Shown here: positions 46,491 through 55,558 of the stretch, piece by piece
How positions within the stretch are numbered: the stretch's first letter is position 1
Layout of the letters: every line of letters begins with the position of its first letter
Source of the DNA: Verrucomicrobiota bacterium
GTDB lineage: Bacteria; Verrucomicrobiota; Verrucomicrobiia; Limisphaerales; UBA1319
DNA length: 64,000 nucleotides
Assembly: GCA_022711435.1 (NCBI GenBank)
Contig: JAKLFB010000008.1
Location: forward strand, 62,001 to 126,000
Reading direction: 5' to 3'
Position numbers and translations under genes: made by a program
The notes under the pieces: model-generated
Told to the model about the DNA's origin: nothing
What the model saw: only the letters and a program-made list of their open reading frames with translations
The model's database searches: none

Positions 46491-46609
46491 TAAGTCAAAG
46501 GTCGTGGAGGACGGGCCCCCGGGATAACGGAACTGCCTGGCTCAGGCAGCCGTGTGGAGTTGCAGGTTGGGGCTCTCGATCGCTGCAAAGCCGGTCTCCA
46601 TGATGCCCG
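46491..46609. other. Intergenic segment between MITE and sulfatase
   Basis: No gene seen. A small hairpin CTGCCT/AGGCAG with a five-base loop lies at about 46531-46547, but it lacks a T tract, so it is not a convincing terminator. Confidence 0.4.
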
Positions 46610-48001
46610 TCACGGGTAGAACTCCCGGGCGTGCTGCTCGACCAAGGCCCGCAACCGAGCCGCCACGCCGGGGTGATCCGAGATCGCGTTGCGCCTCTCC
46701 AGAGGATCCGCGCCGAGGTCGAACAGGGACCATTCGATCGATTCGGTTCGATATTTCCCTGCCGCGCCGTCCCGGCCAGGCTCGACCAGCGTGCGGTAGG
46801 AATGGGGCCGGTGCAGCTTCCAGCGCCCGTCTCCGCTGATCACGCCCTCGAATTGATTGCCGGTCCCGAAGAAATAGCCTGCATGAGGGTTTTCCGCGCC
46901 CTCGCGCCCGATGATCAGATCCCAGACGTTGCGGCCGTCGATGGGGTTCTTCGGAAGCGGCGCGCCAGCCAGGTGAGCGAACGTGGGCAGGATATCGATC
47001 GAGCCAAACGCGCGCTGGGAGCGTGAGCCCGCAGGGATCTTCCCGGGATACTTCGCGATGCAGGCGCTGCGGATGCCGCCATCGAAGCCGGTTCCTTTGG
47101 CCTCGCGGAACGGCGTCTTGCCGGCGTGGTTCCCATAGGAGATCCACGGGCCGTTGTCCGACGTGAAGAGGATCACGGTCTGCTCTTCGACGCCGGCCGC
47201 ACGCACGGCCGCCATCACCTGCCCCACAGACCAGTCCAGCTCCATCATCACGTCGCCGTAAAGGCCCGCCCCGGATTTCCCGCGGAATTTCTCGCTGCAG
47301 AAGAGCGGCACGTGCGGCATCGAATGCGGCAGGTAAAGAAAGAACGGGCGGTCCTTGTTACGCTGGATGAAGCTCACGGCGCGCTCGGTGTACCAGGTCG
47401 TCAGCATGGGCTGATGCTCCTTGGTCACCCGCTCGATGGTGATCCGGCCGTTGTCCCAGAACTGCAGAGGCCATTGGCTCCAGTGTTTGGGATTCTCGGG
47501 ATGAAACTCCCACATGTCGTTCGAGTACATGAGGCCGGCCGACTCATCGAAGCCGCGGGCGGGCGGCCGGGTATCGGGCTGGTCGCCGAGGTGCCATTTG
47601 CCGAACACGGCCGTGGCATAGCCTCGGGGGCGGAGGACCTCTCCCAGGGTGGCGAACGCGGGATTCAACCCGCGGGCACGAGGCCCGAGGGCGCCAAAGA
47701 CTTTCGTTCGGCCCGGGTAGCAACCGGTCATCAGTGCCCCCCGCGATGCCGAGCAAACCGCCTGCGGCACGTAGAAATGGTCGTAACAACAACCTTCGCT
47801 CGCCAGGCGATCGACGTTGGGCGTCGGGTAGGGCGTGGGCGCGAATGGCCGGAAATCACCCCACCCAGAATCGTCCAGGAAGATCAGGATCAGATTGGGA
47901 GGCCGGTCGGCCGCCGGCGCGCAGGCGGGCCGAGCGAGCGCAACAAGGCCCGCCACCCACAGCACGCACCCCAATGCGAGATGCACTCTTCGATGGTTCA
48001 T
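46610..48001 (-). CDS. Secreted sulfatase (formylglycine-dependent, family S1)
   Basis: The 463-residue protein has a signal peptide (VHLALGCVLWVAGLVALARPA). NLILIFLDDSGWGDF provides the metal-binding Asp pair, and AVCSASRGALMTGCYPGR near residue 83 is the C-x-A-x-R formylglycine signature, the catalytic Cys to be converted by the maturase. KWHLGDQ, YLPHSMPHVPLF and LFTSDNGPW complete the metal and sulfate site. It hydrolyses sulfate esters of polysaccharides or glycans. It follows the GH129-like gene by 19 bp, suggesting joint action on a sulfated glycan. No maturase gene is in the window. Confidence 0.95.
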   Translation of the reverse strand: MNHRRVHLALGCVLWVAGLVALARPACAPAADRPPNLILIFLDDSGWGDFRPFAPTPYPTPNVDRLASEGCCYDHFYVPQAVCSASRGALMTGCYPGRTKVFGALGPRARGLNPAFATLGEVLRPRGYATAVFGKWHLGDQPDTRPPARGFDESAGLMYSNDMWEFHPENPKHWSQWPLQFWDNGRITIERVTKEHQPMLTTWYTERAVSFIQRNKDRPFFLYLPHSMPHVPLFCSEKFRGKSGAGLYGDVMMELDWSVGQVMAAVRAAGVEEQTVILFTSDNGPWISYGNHAGKTPFREAKGTGFDGGIRSACIAKYPGKIPAGSRSQRAFGSIDILPTFAHLAGAPLPKNPIDGRNVWDLIIGREGAENPHAGYFFGTGNQFEGVISGDGRWKLHRPHSYRTLVEPGRDGAAGKYRTESIEWSLFDLGADPLERRNAISDHPGVAARLRALVEQHAREFYP

Positions 48002-48020
48002 GCGATTGTCCCTGAGTTGG

Positions 48021-49925
48021 CTACGGGATGCCCGCGGCGTGGCGGCTGAGCGGCGCCAAGGATGCGCCGTTGTCCATGAGGAAGGGATCGGGGCCGAAAT
48101 TGACGGTGACGGTGATGCCGTTGGCGAAGGCAGTCCGCTGGACGCGGCGGTCGGCCGTGAGGAATTGGTGATCGGTCATCTCCGCGTATCCGGCGGCGCG
48201 GGCGATGGGCGCCGAGGCGCGGTAGCTCCGGGCGAACCGTTCGCGCTGCTGCTCCCATGCGGGCCGGGTGAACATGAACATCGGCGGCGTGCCGTAGAGG
48301 GCGTTGAAGAGGTCGCGCCGATCCCAGAGGGCGGGCAGCTTGTTGTTGTAATCGCCCCAGTACCAGTGGGCGACGACGCAGTCGTGATAGACCAGCTCCC
48401 AGAGCGGGAGCCGGTAGGCGTGGCCGACCTGGAATCGGGCGACGCGCTCGGGCACCTCGTCGACGATCTGCTGCATGTTGCGCCCGGCGTCCGGCACGCG
48501 ATACGGGCCGAGGCTGAGCATGCCTTCGAAAAAATGAACGAAGGGAACGGCGGCGTCGTGGCCGGTCTCGCTGCCGGTGACCAGGCGCATGTCCTGCGAG
48601 ACGTATCGGAGCAGCTCCATCTTCCAATGGCGGCTTTCGGATCGGGTCTGCGAATGGTCGGGATCGTAGCACTCGCGCCAGGGGGAAGCGGTGGTGGTGT
48701 CGATGAAGCGGGCCAGGTAGGGGTGCGTCTCGAGCTCGAGCGGGATTCGGCGGGCGGCATACTCGAGGGCCTGGCGGTCGCAGAGGACGCCGCACGGGAT
48801 CATGGCGCCGTCGCGGGCGCGGACCTGCCAGCCGCGGATCCAGTCGCTACCGGCGCCGCGCATGAGGTCGTCGGGCCAGGCCGGGGTTGTCCAATCGGGG
48901 TGGACGGATCTGAGCCGGGGGAACTGGGCGGGATCCATCACGTCCTGATAGATATCGTAGCGGCTGGTAAGGACGCTCAGGCGGTTGAGGGCGGCGAGGT
49001 TCTCGGGCGTCTGGCGGTTGCTCCAGAGGATGCGGTCGATGCCGGCGTCCTGCATCTCGCGGGCGATGCCGACGGCATCGCGGTCCCAGCACCAGACGTT
49101 GACGGCCCCGACGAGGCGGTCGACGTTGGGATTCTGGCGGCGTTTCTCGTCGAGAGTCTTGAGCAGGCCGATCTGGCGGGCGTATTGGCGGTATCGCTTG
49201 GCGAAGGCGACGTGGCCTCCCCGATCAAACAGGACATAGCGGAGCCGGCGGCTGTAACCGGCCTTGCCATGCACGGAATCCCACTCGGGCGCGATGACCA
49301 GGCGGCCATCGAGACGCGCGATGCGGATGGCGGCGTCATCGGGAGATTCGAGGATGGCGAGCATGCCGCGGGAGCCGTCGGCAACCCCCCAAAACGCCAT
49401 GCAGATCCCGTGGCCACCGTAGGCGATCAGGCGCATGGGATTCACAGCCGGATCGTCGACCGGGTAGCCAATGCCTTCGTTGAGGGGGACCACCAGCCAG
49501 GCGCCGGGGCTTGACGTGAACGGATGCGGCCAGGCCAGCGGCCGCGCCATGGTCGCCGGCGGGCGGATCTCGATCGTGAATTCCGGGCAGCCAGGCTCGA
49601 TGCGCAGGATGGCCGAAAACTCGACGCCGGCCTGGACCAGGTCGAACTCGAGCGTCTGGCCGTTGGCGCGGGCTCGGGCGACGCGGGTGTTGGCCGCGGC
49701 CGGTTTTTGGGACCACGTGTGGCCGTCGCGGTGGTCGCGGACGTCGATGGCCCCATCGGCGCCCCGGAGGGTGACGGTGAGGTTGGACGATGCCAGAGTC
49801 CATTGCGCAGCCGGTTCGGCGGCCGCGCCGAAAGCGTCGATGCCGAGGACCAGAGCCAGACCGAGGAGCCAATGCCCGGCAAGACGGCGCGGCTCGCGCC
49901 AAATGCGATAGATGGGCGGGATCAT
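48021..49925 (-). CDS. Secreted glycoside hydrolase, GH129/GH101-related
   Basis: The 634-residue protein has a signal peptide (GHWLLGLALVLGIDAFGAAA). The first 220 residues form a beta-sandwich; the middle is a TIM barrel with YRQYARQIGLLKTLDEKR, NVWCWDRDAVGIAREMQDAGIDRILWSNRQ, RYDIYQDVMDP and FIDTTTASPWRECYDPDHSQ, then LVTGSETGHDAAVPFVHFFEG. This layout recalls the GH129 alpha-N-acetylgalactosaminidases and the catalytic part of GH101; the Asp in FIDTTTA and the Glu in GSETG are my candidates for catalysis. The assignment is by pattern, not alignment. Paired with a sulfatase it would suit mucin-like or sulfated glycan breakdown. Confidence 0.6.
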   Translation of the reverse strand: MIPPIYRIWREPRRLAGHWLLGLALVLGIDAFGAAAEPAAQWTLASSNLTVTLRGADGAIDVRDHRDGHTWSQKPAAANTRVARARANGQTLEFDLVQAGVEFSAILRIEPGCPEFTIEIRPPATMARPLAWPHPFTSSPGAWLVVPLNEGIGYPVDDPAVNPMRLIAYGGHGICMAFWGVADGSRGMLAILESPDDAAIRIARLDGRLVIAPEWDSVHGKAGYSRRLRYVLFDRGGHVAFAKRYRQYARQIGLLKTLDEKRRQNPNVDRLVGAVNVWCWDRDAVGIAREMQDAGIDRILWSNRQTPENLAALNRLSVLTSRYDIYQDVMDPAQFPRLRSVHPDWTTPAWPDDLMRGAGSDWIRGWQVRARDGAMIPCGVLCDRQALEYAARRIPLELETHPYLARFIDTTTASPWRECYDPDHSQTRSESRHWKMELLRYVSQDMRLVTGSETGHDAAVPFVHFFEGMLSLGPYRVPDAGRNMQQIVDEVPERVARFQVGHAYRLPLWELVYHDCVVAHWYWGDYNNKLPALWDRRDLFNALYGTPPMFMFTRPAWEQQRERFARSYRASAPIARAAGYAEMTDHQFLTADRRVQRTAFANGITVTVNFGPDPFLMDNGASLAPLSRHAAGIP

Positions 49926-49949
49926 ATCGGGAGCGTATCGTGGTGGCGG

Positions 49950-50657
49950 TTACCGGTTGAGGAGTGGCTGTACTTCGTTCCAAATCGCTGCCTCCACAAG
50001 GGAGACATCCGCGGCAGCATCGATGAGCCGGACGCGGCCGGGCTCGCAGGCGGCGAGCGCGCGATAGCCGCGCTCGACGCGCTCGAAGAAGGCGGCGTCG
50101 GCCTCCTCCATCCGGTCGCGAACGGGGGCGGCGATCTGGCGGCGCTGCTGCAGGCGCTGGCGGCTCAGGGCCGGCGGGATCATGAGGAGAAACGTGCGGG
50201 CGGGCCGGGTGGATCCCACGGCGATGTCGATGACCGTCTGGACGTGCGCCGGGTCGAGCAGTCGGCCGAAACCCTGGTAGACCGTTGTGGAGTCGAAGAA
50301 CCGATCGGAGAGGACCCAGTGGCCGGCGTCGAGGGCGGGCCGGATGATCTCGCGGACGAGCTGGGCGCGGCTGGCGTTGATGAGGAGGAGCTCGGCTTCG
50401 GGGGTCATCGCCCGATTGTCCTGGCTGTGCTGGAGGGTGTGGCGGATCTCCTCGCCGATGAGCGTCCCGCCCGGCTCGCGCACGCTGACGACCGTCAGGC
50501 CGAGCGCCCGAAGGTGATCCGCCAGGAGCTGGACCTGGGTGGTCTTGCCGCTGCCCTCCGGCCCTTCGAACGTGACGAATCGGGCGGATCCAGCGGCCGG
50601 CTGGCTAAGGGGTGCGCTGGAGCCGCTCCTCGAGGATGGCCTGGGCATGGCGGGCAT
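49950..50657 (-). CDS. tmk: Thymidylate kinase
   Basis: Phosphorylates dTMP to dTDP. The core of the 235-residue frame has the P loop FVTFEGPEGSGKTTQVQLLA, the DR(Y/F)-type motif VLSDRFFDSTTVYQGFGR and the substrate-binding VREPGGTLIGEEIRHTL. The first 25 residues are Ser/Pro/Ala rich and overlap the end of the FAD gene by about 50 bp, so the true start may be ATG 50648 or an internal non-ATG codon near ARFVTFEG. The LID region with RMEEADAAFFERV is also typical. It is a housekeeping gene placed between secreted-protein genes on the same strand. Confidence 0.9.
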   Translation of the reverse strand: MPAMPRPSSRSGSSAPLSQPAAGSARFVTFEGPEGSGKTTQVQLLADHLRALGLTVVSVREPGGTLIGEEIRHTLQHSQDNRAMTPEAELLLINASRAQLVREIIRPALDAGHWVLSDRFFDSTTVYQGFGRLLDPAHVQTVIDIAVGSTRPARTFLLMIPPALSRQRLQQRRQIAAPVRDRMEEADAAFFERVERGYRALAACEPGRVRLIDAAADVSLVEAAIWNEVQPLLNR

Positions 50658-53600
50658 AATGTCCGTGGAGATCGCGGGCGTACTGTTCGAGGATGGCTCG
50701 GCCCAGACCCTCGTGATCGCCGCAGCGGTAGAGAGCGCGGGCCAGGACCAGCTCGGTCAGAGCCTGGTTGCGCGTCGTGTTGTCGGTGCCGCTGGGCGGA
50801 TTCTTCTCGAGCGCATTCTGGATGCTGGTGGAGGCATGGCCCCGGACGCCCGGCTTTTGGAGCAGGGCGGCCAGGACGGGAGCGGCGCGGCGGTCGCCCA
50901 GCGATTCGAGGGCGAGCGCGATGGCGCGGAAGTGAGAGAACTCGCTGGCTGGCTCGAGCTGGCGCGCCTTGTCGAGGATCGGATCCAGCGCGCGCGGGTC
51001 GCGCGTGCGGCCCAAGGCGATGATCCGGCTATCGAGCGGGCTGACGCTCGCGCCGAATTGGCCCATCCCGGTGTAGCGCCATCCCTTGTCCCAGGAGGCC
51101 GACTGGACCGACTCGATCAGCGTATCGAGGCCGGTGGCGTCGCCGAGCATGCCCAGGATGTGCGAGTAGATCTGGCGCGCGGGAGCGAACTCGGCGGTGG
51201 CATAGGCGCGGCGGAGCAGCGGCAGGGCGGTGTCGGGCTGGGTGAGGAGCACCTCGAGATCCTGGTAATCCTGGCCGACGCGCTCGACGGCTCGAGCGAT
51301 CGCCTCCGCAGGCAGCGGGAACGAATCGGCCTCCGACAGGACGGACTCGGGCAGATTGCCCTGGGCGACGAGGTGTTTCTGGAGGGACTTGATGTCGAGG
51401 GCGCGCGTGGATTGGCCCTGGCGGGCGATCATTGCGGCGGCCACGCCGGCGGCATAGCCCTGGTTCTGGATGTCGGCCTGCATACGGATGACCGGGACGG
51501 CATCGCGGTCGGCGCTGATCCCCAGGCCGGTGACCAGGATCCCATCCAGACCGCGCGGCAGCAGGCAGCGGTAGGGCACGCGGACCATGACATCTTCCCG
51601 GTCCGGGGGGCGGAGGAAGAACAGGGGATGGACCGTATACCCATGGGAGTCGAAGTTGCTCTTGGCGATGACCACGGTGTCGGGATGCGTGCGGCCGATG
51701 AGCATGTCCATGGGAGAGAGGATCGCATCCCCGACGATCTGGCGGCGCTCCCGGGTATCGATGAGCTGGCCGAGGTCGTAGGCGTCGGCATACTTCGCGC
51801 GGGCTTGAACGGTGACCCGCCAGATATCGAGCACGTCGGTTTCATCCACGAAAGTGTAATCCGTGTTGGTGTATCGGGCGCCGAGCGCGCGCGGCGGCAG
51901 CCCGGTCCCCTGCACGGCCACATCCTCGGCGCCCGTGTAGGTGCAGGGCGCGCCCGCGGCGGCGGCGACGCCGGCGTTGCCGGTCGAGTCGATGACCGTG
52001 CGGGCGAGGATGGCGCCGCGGCCGAGAGGGGTGGCGACCACGACACCCCGGACGCGATCTCCATCCACGACAGCGCCGGCGCCCAGGACGCCGAACCAGA
52101 GATCGACTTTGGCCTGGCGGACGGCCTGCCGATACCACTCCGCCTTGACATCGGGAACCCAGCTCGTGCCCGGCTTGGCGTCGGGGCCGGTGAGCCGGGC
52201 AACCCCTTGGTCGACCTCGCGGGTAAATCCGACCCGGTTGCCGTGGTAGTAGGAGCTGATCAGGCCGACGGTGCCGACGCCGCCCAATTGATGGAGGTAC
52301 TCGACCAGAAGGACGCGAGCCCCTTGCCGGCCCGCCGCGATCGCCGCGGGTGCGCCCCCCGTGCCGCCCCCCACGACGACCACATCGTATTCGGCCAGGA
52401 CGGGCAGGCCGCGCTCCTCGGCAGGGATCCGGCCGAGCGATTGTGTGCGCGGGTTGCGTTCGGCGGCGACTTCCCGGATCGCGCCGTGGACGGGATCGCG
52501 GACCGGCCGGGCGGGGAGGCGGACGTCCCGGAGGGTTTGCCGCTGCTGGGCAGAGCGCGCGGCCGCAGGCCCGAGACGCTCGCCAAGGTCGGCCAGCACG
52601 CCGGGCCGGAGCAGGCGCGCCGCTGAGTCGCGATCGAGATCGGCGCAGCCGTTCAGGATGTAGAGTTCCGGAAGGCCGCGGGCCTGGAATGCCCCCAGAT
52701 CGATCCGGGAAGCCCCAGGCCATCCGCCGCGATGCGGACGAACACCGTGGACGAATTCGGGGGGGACGAAGAAGAGCGACTCGGCACCATCGACGACCTC
52801 GGAGGTCCAGGTCAGGTCGCGGGCCTGCTGCTCGTATTCGGCGACGGCGGCATCCGCGGCCCCTTTCCAAGGCCAGCGGAAGAGGTATTCGTGCACCGAA
52901 TGGACCCGGCCCTGGGCATCGACGATCTGGATGGGGGAAGCCCGGCTGCGGATCTCCTGTTGGCGATCGGACCTGGGCTCGCCTCCGACGACGATTCGCT
53001 CGAACTGGACGATGGCGCCGGGGGCAGCCTCGACAGGGGCGCCCGCCATGCGCGCCACGGCGGCCAGCGGGGTGGCGTCGATGATGGCGCGGGCTGAGAT
53101 CGCCTGGCGGCCGGAACGGTTGGCGATGACCAACCCGGCGAGACGGCCGCCGCTGTCCCGAAGGACATCGGTCGGAAAGCACTCATAGAGGAACATCACG
53201 CCGGCATCCAGCAGAGCTTGCTCGAGCCCGCGCTTGATCTGCATCGGCGTGACGGGTTGAGGCGTGTCGGCTGCGGGCGCCGGGGCCGCCGGGGGCGGCC
53301 CCTCGACGATGATTTCGCCCAGGAGAATGCGGCGCGCATCGGGAGCGATCCGAAGGTCCACACGCAGCTTCTGGAACCGGCCTTCGATGGGGAAAGCCAG
53401 GTCGACGGCGCCGGACTCGAACCCGCCGCGCTCGAGCATCGGATTGGGGAACTGGCCGAGCGGGCGCCACGACTGGCCGGGCTGAAGGGCGCTGACCTGG
53501 ATGAGGCCGACGGCGAAATCGCCGGGCCGCTGATACGCCATGACGTGAAGCTTGCGGATGTCCTCGGTCTTGCCGAGGTCGATGTCGATGACGACGTTGG

Positions 53601-54135
53601 TGTCGTATTGGACGCTTTGGGCGGAGGCGCTCCCCCAGCGGCCGTCCCGAAGGAGGGAGGGCGGACGGGTGTCCGGGTGGGCGGCGGCGGAGGGCGCCTG
53701 GGCGGCGTAAGCAAAGGGCAGACGCGACGCGGGAGGCAGACGGCGATCGTCGGACTGCAGGAGCCGCTTGGCCAGCGCCGAGGCGGCGGGATCGGAAGGC
53801 TCGCTCCAGAGCCGATAGGTGCTGCAGAGGTCTTCCCCCAGGTAGTGCCGGGGCTCGACCAGAAACACGCGGGCGCCGCCTCGGGCGGCAGCCACAGCCG
53901 CCGCAACACCACCCGCCCCACCCCCCGCCACCACGACATCCACCTCGGCCATCGTCGGAAGCGCCTGGGCGGGTTCGGCCACCTCGCGCGCCAACACCGA
54001 GCGGGGCGCCATAAGCATCGCTGCGCCCAGCATCCAGGGCAGCAGCGGATGGCTGCGCCGCGGTCCGGACGCGGTATGTTGCGGGGAAGTTCGGGGGGGC
54101 GCAAGAGGCCGGCAGCGGTATTGGGAGCGTTTCAT
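50605..54135 (-). CDS. Large exported protein with two FAD-dependent oxidoreductase domains, discoidin-like insert and HEAT-like tail
   Basis: The 1176-residue protein has an N-terminal hydrophobic segment (LLPWMLGAAMLMAPRSVLA). The first FAD domain starts with VDVVVAGGGAGGVAAAVAAA near residue 65; the second with YDVVVVGGGTGGAPAAIAAG near residue 585. Both are of the FAD_oxidored (PF12831) type. Between residues 161 and 278 the first domain is interrupted by a region like an F5/8 discoidin sandwich (VVIDIDLGKTEDIRKLHVMA; LRVDLRIAPDARRILLGEIIV). The second domain continues with VRVPYRCLLPRGLDGILVTGLGIS and QADIQNQGYAAGVAAAMIA. The last 240 residues are helical, HEAT-like repeats. Substrate is unknown; similar single-domain proteins occur in polysaccharide loci of PVC bacteria. 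It is 10 bp after leuB. Confidence 0.8.
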   Translation of the reverse strand: MKRSQYRCRPLAPPRTSPQHTASGPRRSHPLLPWMLGAAMLMAPRSVLAREVAEPAQALPTMAEVDVVVAGGGAGGVAAAVAAARGGARVFLVEPRHYLGEDLCSTYRLWSEPSDPAASALAKRLLQSDDRRLPPASRLPFAYAAQAPSAAAHPDTRPPSLLRDGRWGSASAQSVQYDTNVVIDIDLGKTEDIRKLHVMAYQRPGDFAVGLIQVSALQPGQSWRPLGQFPNPMLERGGFESGAVDLAFPIEGRFQKLRVDLRIAPDARRILLGEIIVEGPPPAAPAPAADTPQPVTPMQIKRGLEQALLDAGVMFLYECFPTDVLRDSGGRLAGLVIANRSGRQAISARAIIDATPLAAVARMAGAPVEAAPGAIVQFERIVVGGEPRSDRQQEIRSRASPIQIVDAQGRVHSVHEYLFRWPWKGAADAAVAEYEQQARDLTWTSEVVDGAESLFFVPPEFVHGVRPHRGGWPGASRIDLGAFQARGLPELYILNGCADLDRDSAARLLRPGVLADLGERLGPAAARSAQQRQTLRDVRLPARPVRDPVHGAIREVAAERNPRTQSLGRIPAEERGLPVLAEYDVVVVGGGTGGAPAAIAAGRQGARVLLVEYLHQLGGVGTVGLISSYYHGNRVGFTREVDQGVARLTGPDAKPGTSWVPDVKAEWYRQAVRQAKVDLWFGVLGAGAVVDGDRVRGVVVATPLGRGAILARTVIDSTGNAGVAAAAGAPCTYTGAEDVAVQGTGLPPRALGARYTNTDYTFVDETDVLDIWRVTVQARAKYADAYDLGQLIDTRERRQIVGDAILSPMDMLIGRTHPDTVVIAKSNFDSHGYTVHPLFFLRPPDREDVMVRVPYRCLLPRGLDGILVTGLGISADRDAVPVIRMQADIQNQGYAAGVAAAMIARQGQSTRALDIKSLQKHLVAQGNLPESVLSEADSFPLPAEAIARAVERVGQDYQDLEVLLTQPDTALPLLRRAYATAEFAPARQIYSHILGMLGDATGLDTLIESVQSASWDKGWRYTGMGQFGASVSPLDSRIIALGRTRDPRALDPILDKARQLEPASEFSHFRAIALALESLGDRRAAPVLAALLQKPGVRGHASTSIQNALEKNPPSGTDNTTRNQALTELVLARALYRCGDHEGLGRAILEQYARDLHGHYARHAQAILEERLQRTP

Positions 54136-54145
54136 AGGTCGATCA

Positions 54146-55288
54146 TCACCTTATGGCAGCGGCAATCGCATCGCCCATCTGCGACGTGCTGACCGGCTTG
54201 ATCCCGGGCTCGCCGGGACCGGCGATATCGGGCGTGCGATAGCCGGCCGCAAGGACCTTTTCGACGGCAGCCTCGATCGCCTTGGCGGCCGGATCCGATC
54301 CGAAGCTGTAGCGCAGCATCATGGCGGCCGACAGGATCTGGGCGACGGGGTTGGCGACGTTCTTCCCCGCGATGTCGGGCGCGCTCCCGCCCGCAGGCTG
54401 GTAGAGTCCGAACGTGCGCCCGTGCCGCAGCGTGCCGAGGCTGGCGCTGGGGAGCGTCCCCAAGGATCCCACGAGCGCCGCCGCCACGTCGCCCAAGATG
54501 TCCCCCATCATGTTCCCGCACAGGACGACGTCAAAGTGCCAGGGCCGAAGCACCATCTGCAGGGCTGCCGTGTCGACCAGCATGTGCTCGAGCGTCACAT
54601 CCGGATATTGCCCGCTGATCTCGGTCACCACCTCGCGCCAGAGAATGCTCGTCTCGAGCACGTTGGCTTTGTCGACGCTGGTGATGCGCTTGCGGCGCAG
54701 CCAGGCCGCGCGGAACCCGACATGCGCGATCCGTTCGATCTCGGACGCAGACAGCGCGGTCGTGTCGATGGCCCGGCGAACCCGGTGTGCCGTCGAGCCG
54801 TCCTCCTTGACCTCAATCACCTCGTCGGTCTTGCGCGGATACGCGTAATAATCGCCTCCGGCCGATTCGCGGACGACCAGGACGTCGACGCCTTTCTCGA
54901 GCCGTTCGGGCCGCAGAGGGCTGGCGTGGGCCAGGGACGCCGCCAGCTTCACGGGCCGGAGCTGGGCGAAGAGCCCGAACTGCTTGCGCAACTGCAGCAG
55001 CGCCGCGCGCTCCGGCCTCTTCTCCTTGGGCATCTCGGCGTCCCGGTAATGCAGCCCCACGGCGCCCAACAGGATCGCCTCCGACTTCTTGCACAAGGCC
55101 ACCGTGCTGTCCGGCAATGCCTTGCCTTCCTGGTCGATCGCCGCCCAGCCGATGGGGGCCTCGACAATCTCCAGCGACAACCCCTGCTTCTTCTCGACCG
55201 CCCGCAGTACCTTGATTGCCTCCCGCACGATCTCCGGACCAATCCCGTCGCCCGCCAGCGCCGCGATCTTCAGTGTGGTCTTGCTCAT
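54146..55288 (-). CDS. leuB: 3-isopropylmalate dehydrogenase
   Basis: NAD-dependent oxidative decarboxylase in leucine synthesis. From ATG 55288 the 380-residue protein reads MSKTTLKIAALAGDGIGPEI and has RPVKLAASL, RKRITSVDKANVLETSILW, the Asp metal ligands around FDVVLCGNMMGDILGDVAAAL, LPSASLG, GGSAPDIAGKNVANPVAQIL and YSFGSDPAAKAIE. It departs from most relatives at the substrate loop: VVRESAGGDYYAYPRKT stands where VRELTGGIYFG is usual, so isopropylmalate is likely but a related beta-decarboxylating substrate is possible. No leuA, leuC or leuD is adjacent; a FAD oxidoreductase follows. Confidence 0.9.
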   Translation of the reverse strand: MSKTTLKIAALAGDGIGPEIVREAIKVLRAVEKKQGLSLEIVEAPIGWAAIDQEGKALPDSTVALCKKSEAILLGAVGLHYRDAEMPKEKRPERAALLQLRKQFGLFAQLRPVKLAASLAHASPLRPERLEKGVDVLVVRESAGGDYYAYPRKTDEVIEVKEDGSTAHRVRRAIDTTALSASEIERIAHVGFRAAWLRRKRITSVDKANVLETSILWREVVTEISGQYPDVTLEHMLVDTAALQMVLRPWHFDVVLCGNMMGDILGDVAAALVGSLGTLPSASLGTLRHGRTFGLYQPAGGSAPDIAGKNVANPVAQILSAAMMLRYSFGSDPAAKAIEAAVEKVLAAGYRTPDIAGPGEPGIKPVSTSQMGDAIAAAIR

Positions 55289-55558
55289 AGGCTGCGAAAA
55301 ATATTTGCGTTCATGAAAACGTCCGCACGACCTGCCTGATGTGGATTCACGTCGCCCCATCCTGAACCGAACCGCCCCCAAAGTCAAAGAGATCCCCTTG
55401 CCCCCCCCGCTCGCGCCTCGCGGGGGGAGGGAAATCAGAGCAGGCTTGCGTGTGACTTCTAATGGTCACATGAGCATCCTTTTTCAGGCCTATTTCACAA
55501 TCTCGAAGATTTACGTCTTACACCCGATCCGAGATCGATTCGATTTTTGCACGGACCC
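55289..55558. other. Intergenic region with a MITE terminal remnant
   Basis: No gene seen. A CCCC/GGGG-rich palindromic patch lies near 55395-55435. Bases 55542-55559 (GATTTTTGCACGGACCCT) match the right terminus of the 272-bp MITE-like element with about one mismatch, suggesting an old copy or solo end directly behind the sialidase stop. Confidence 0.55.
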
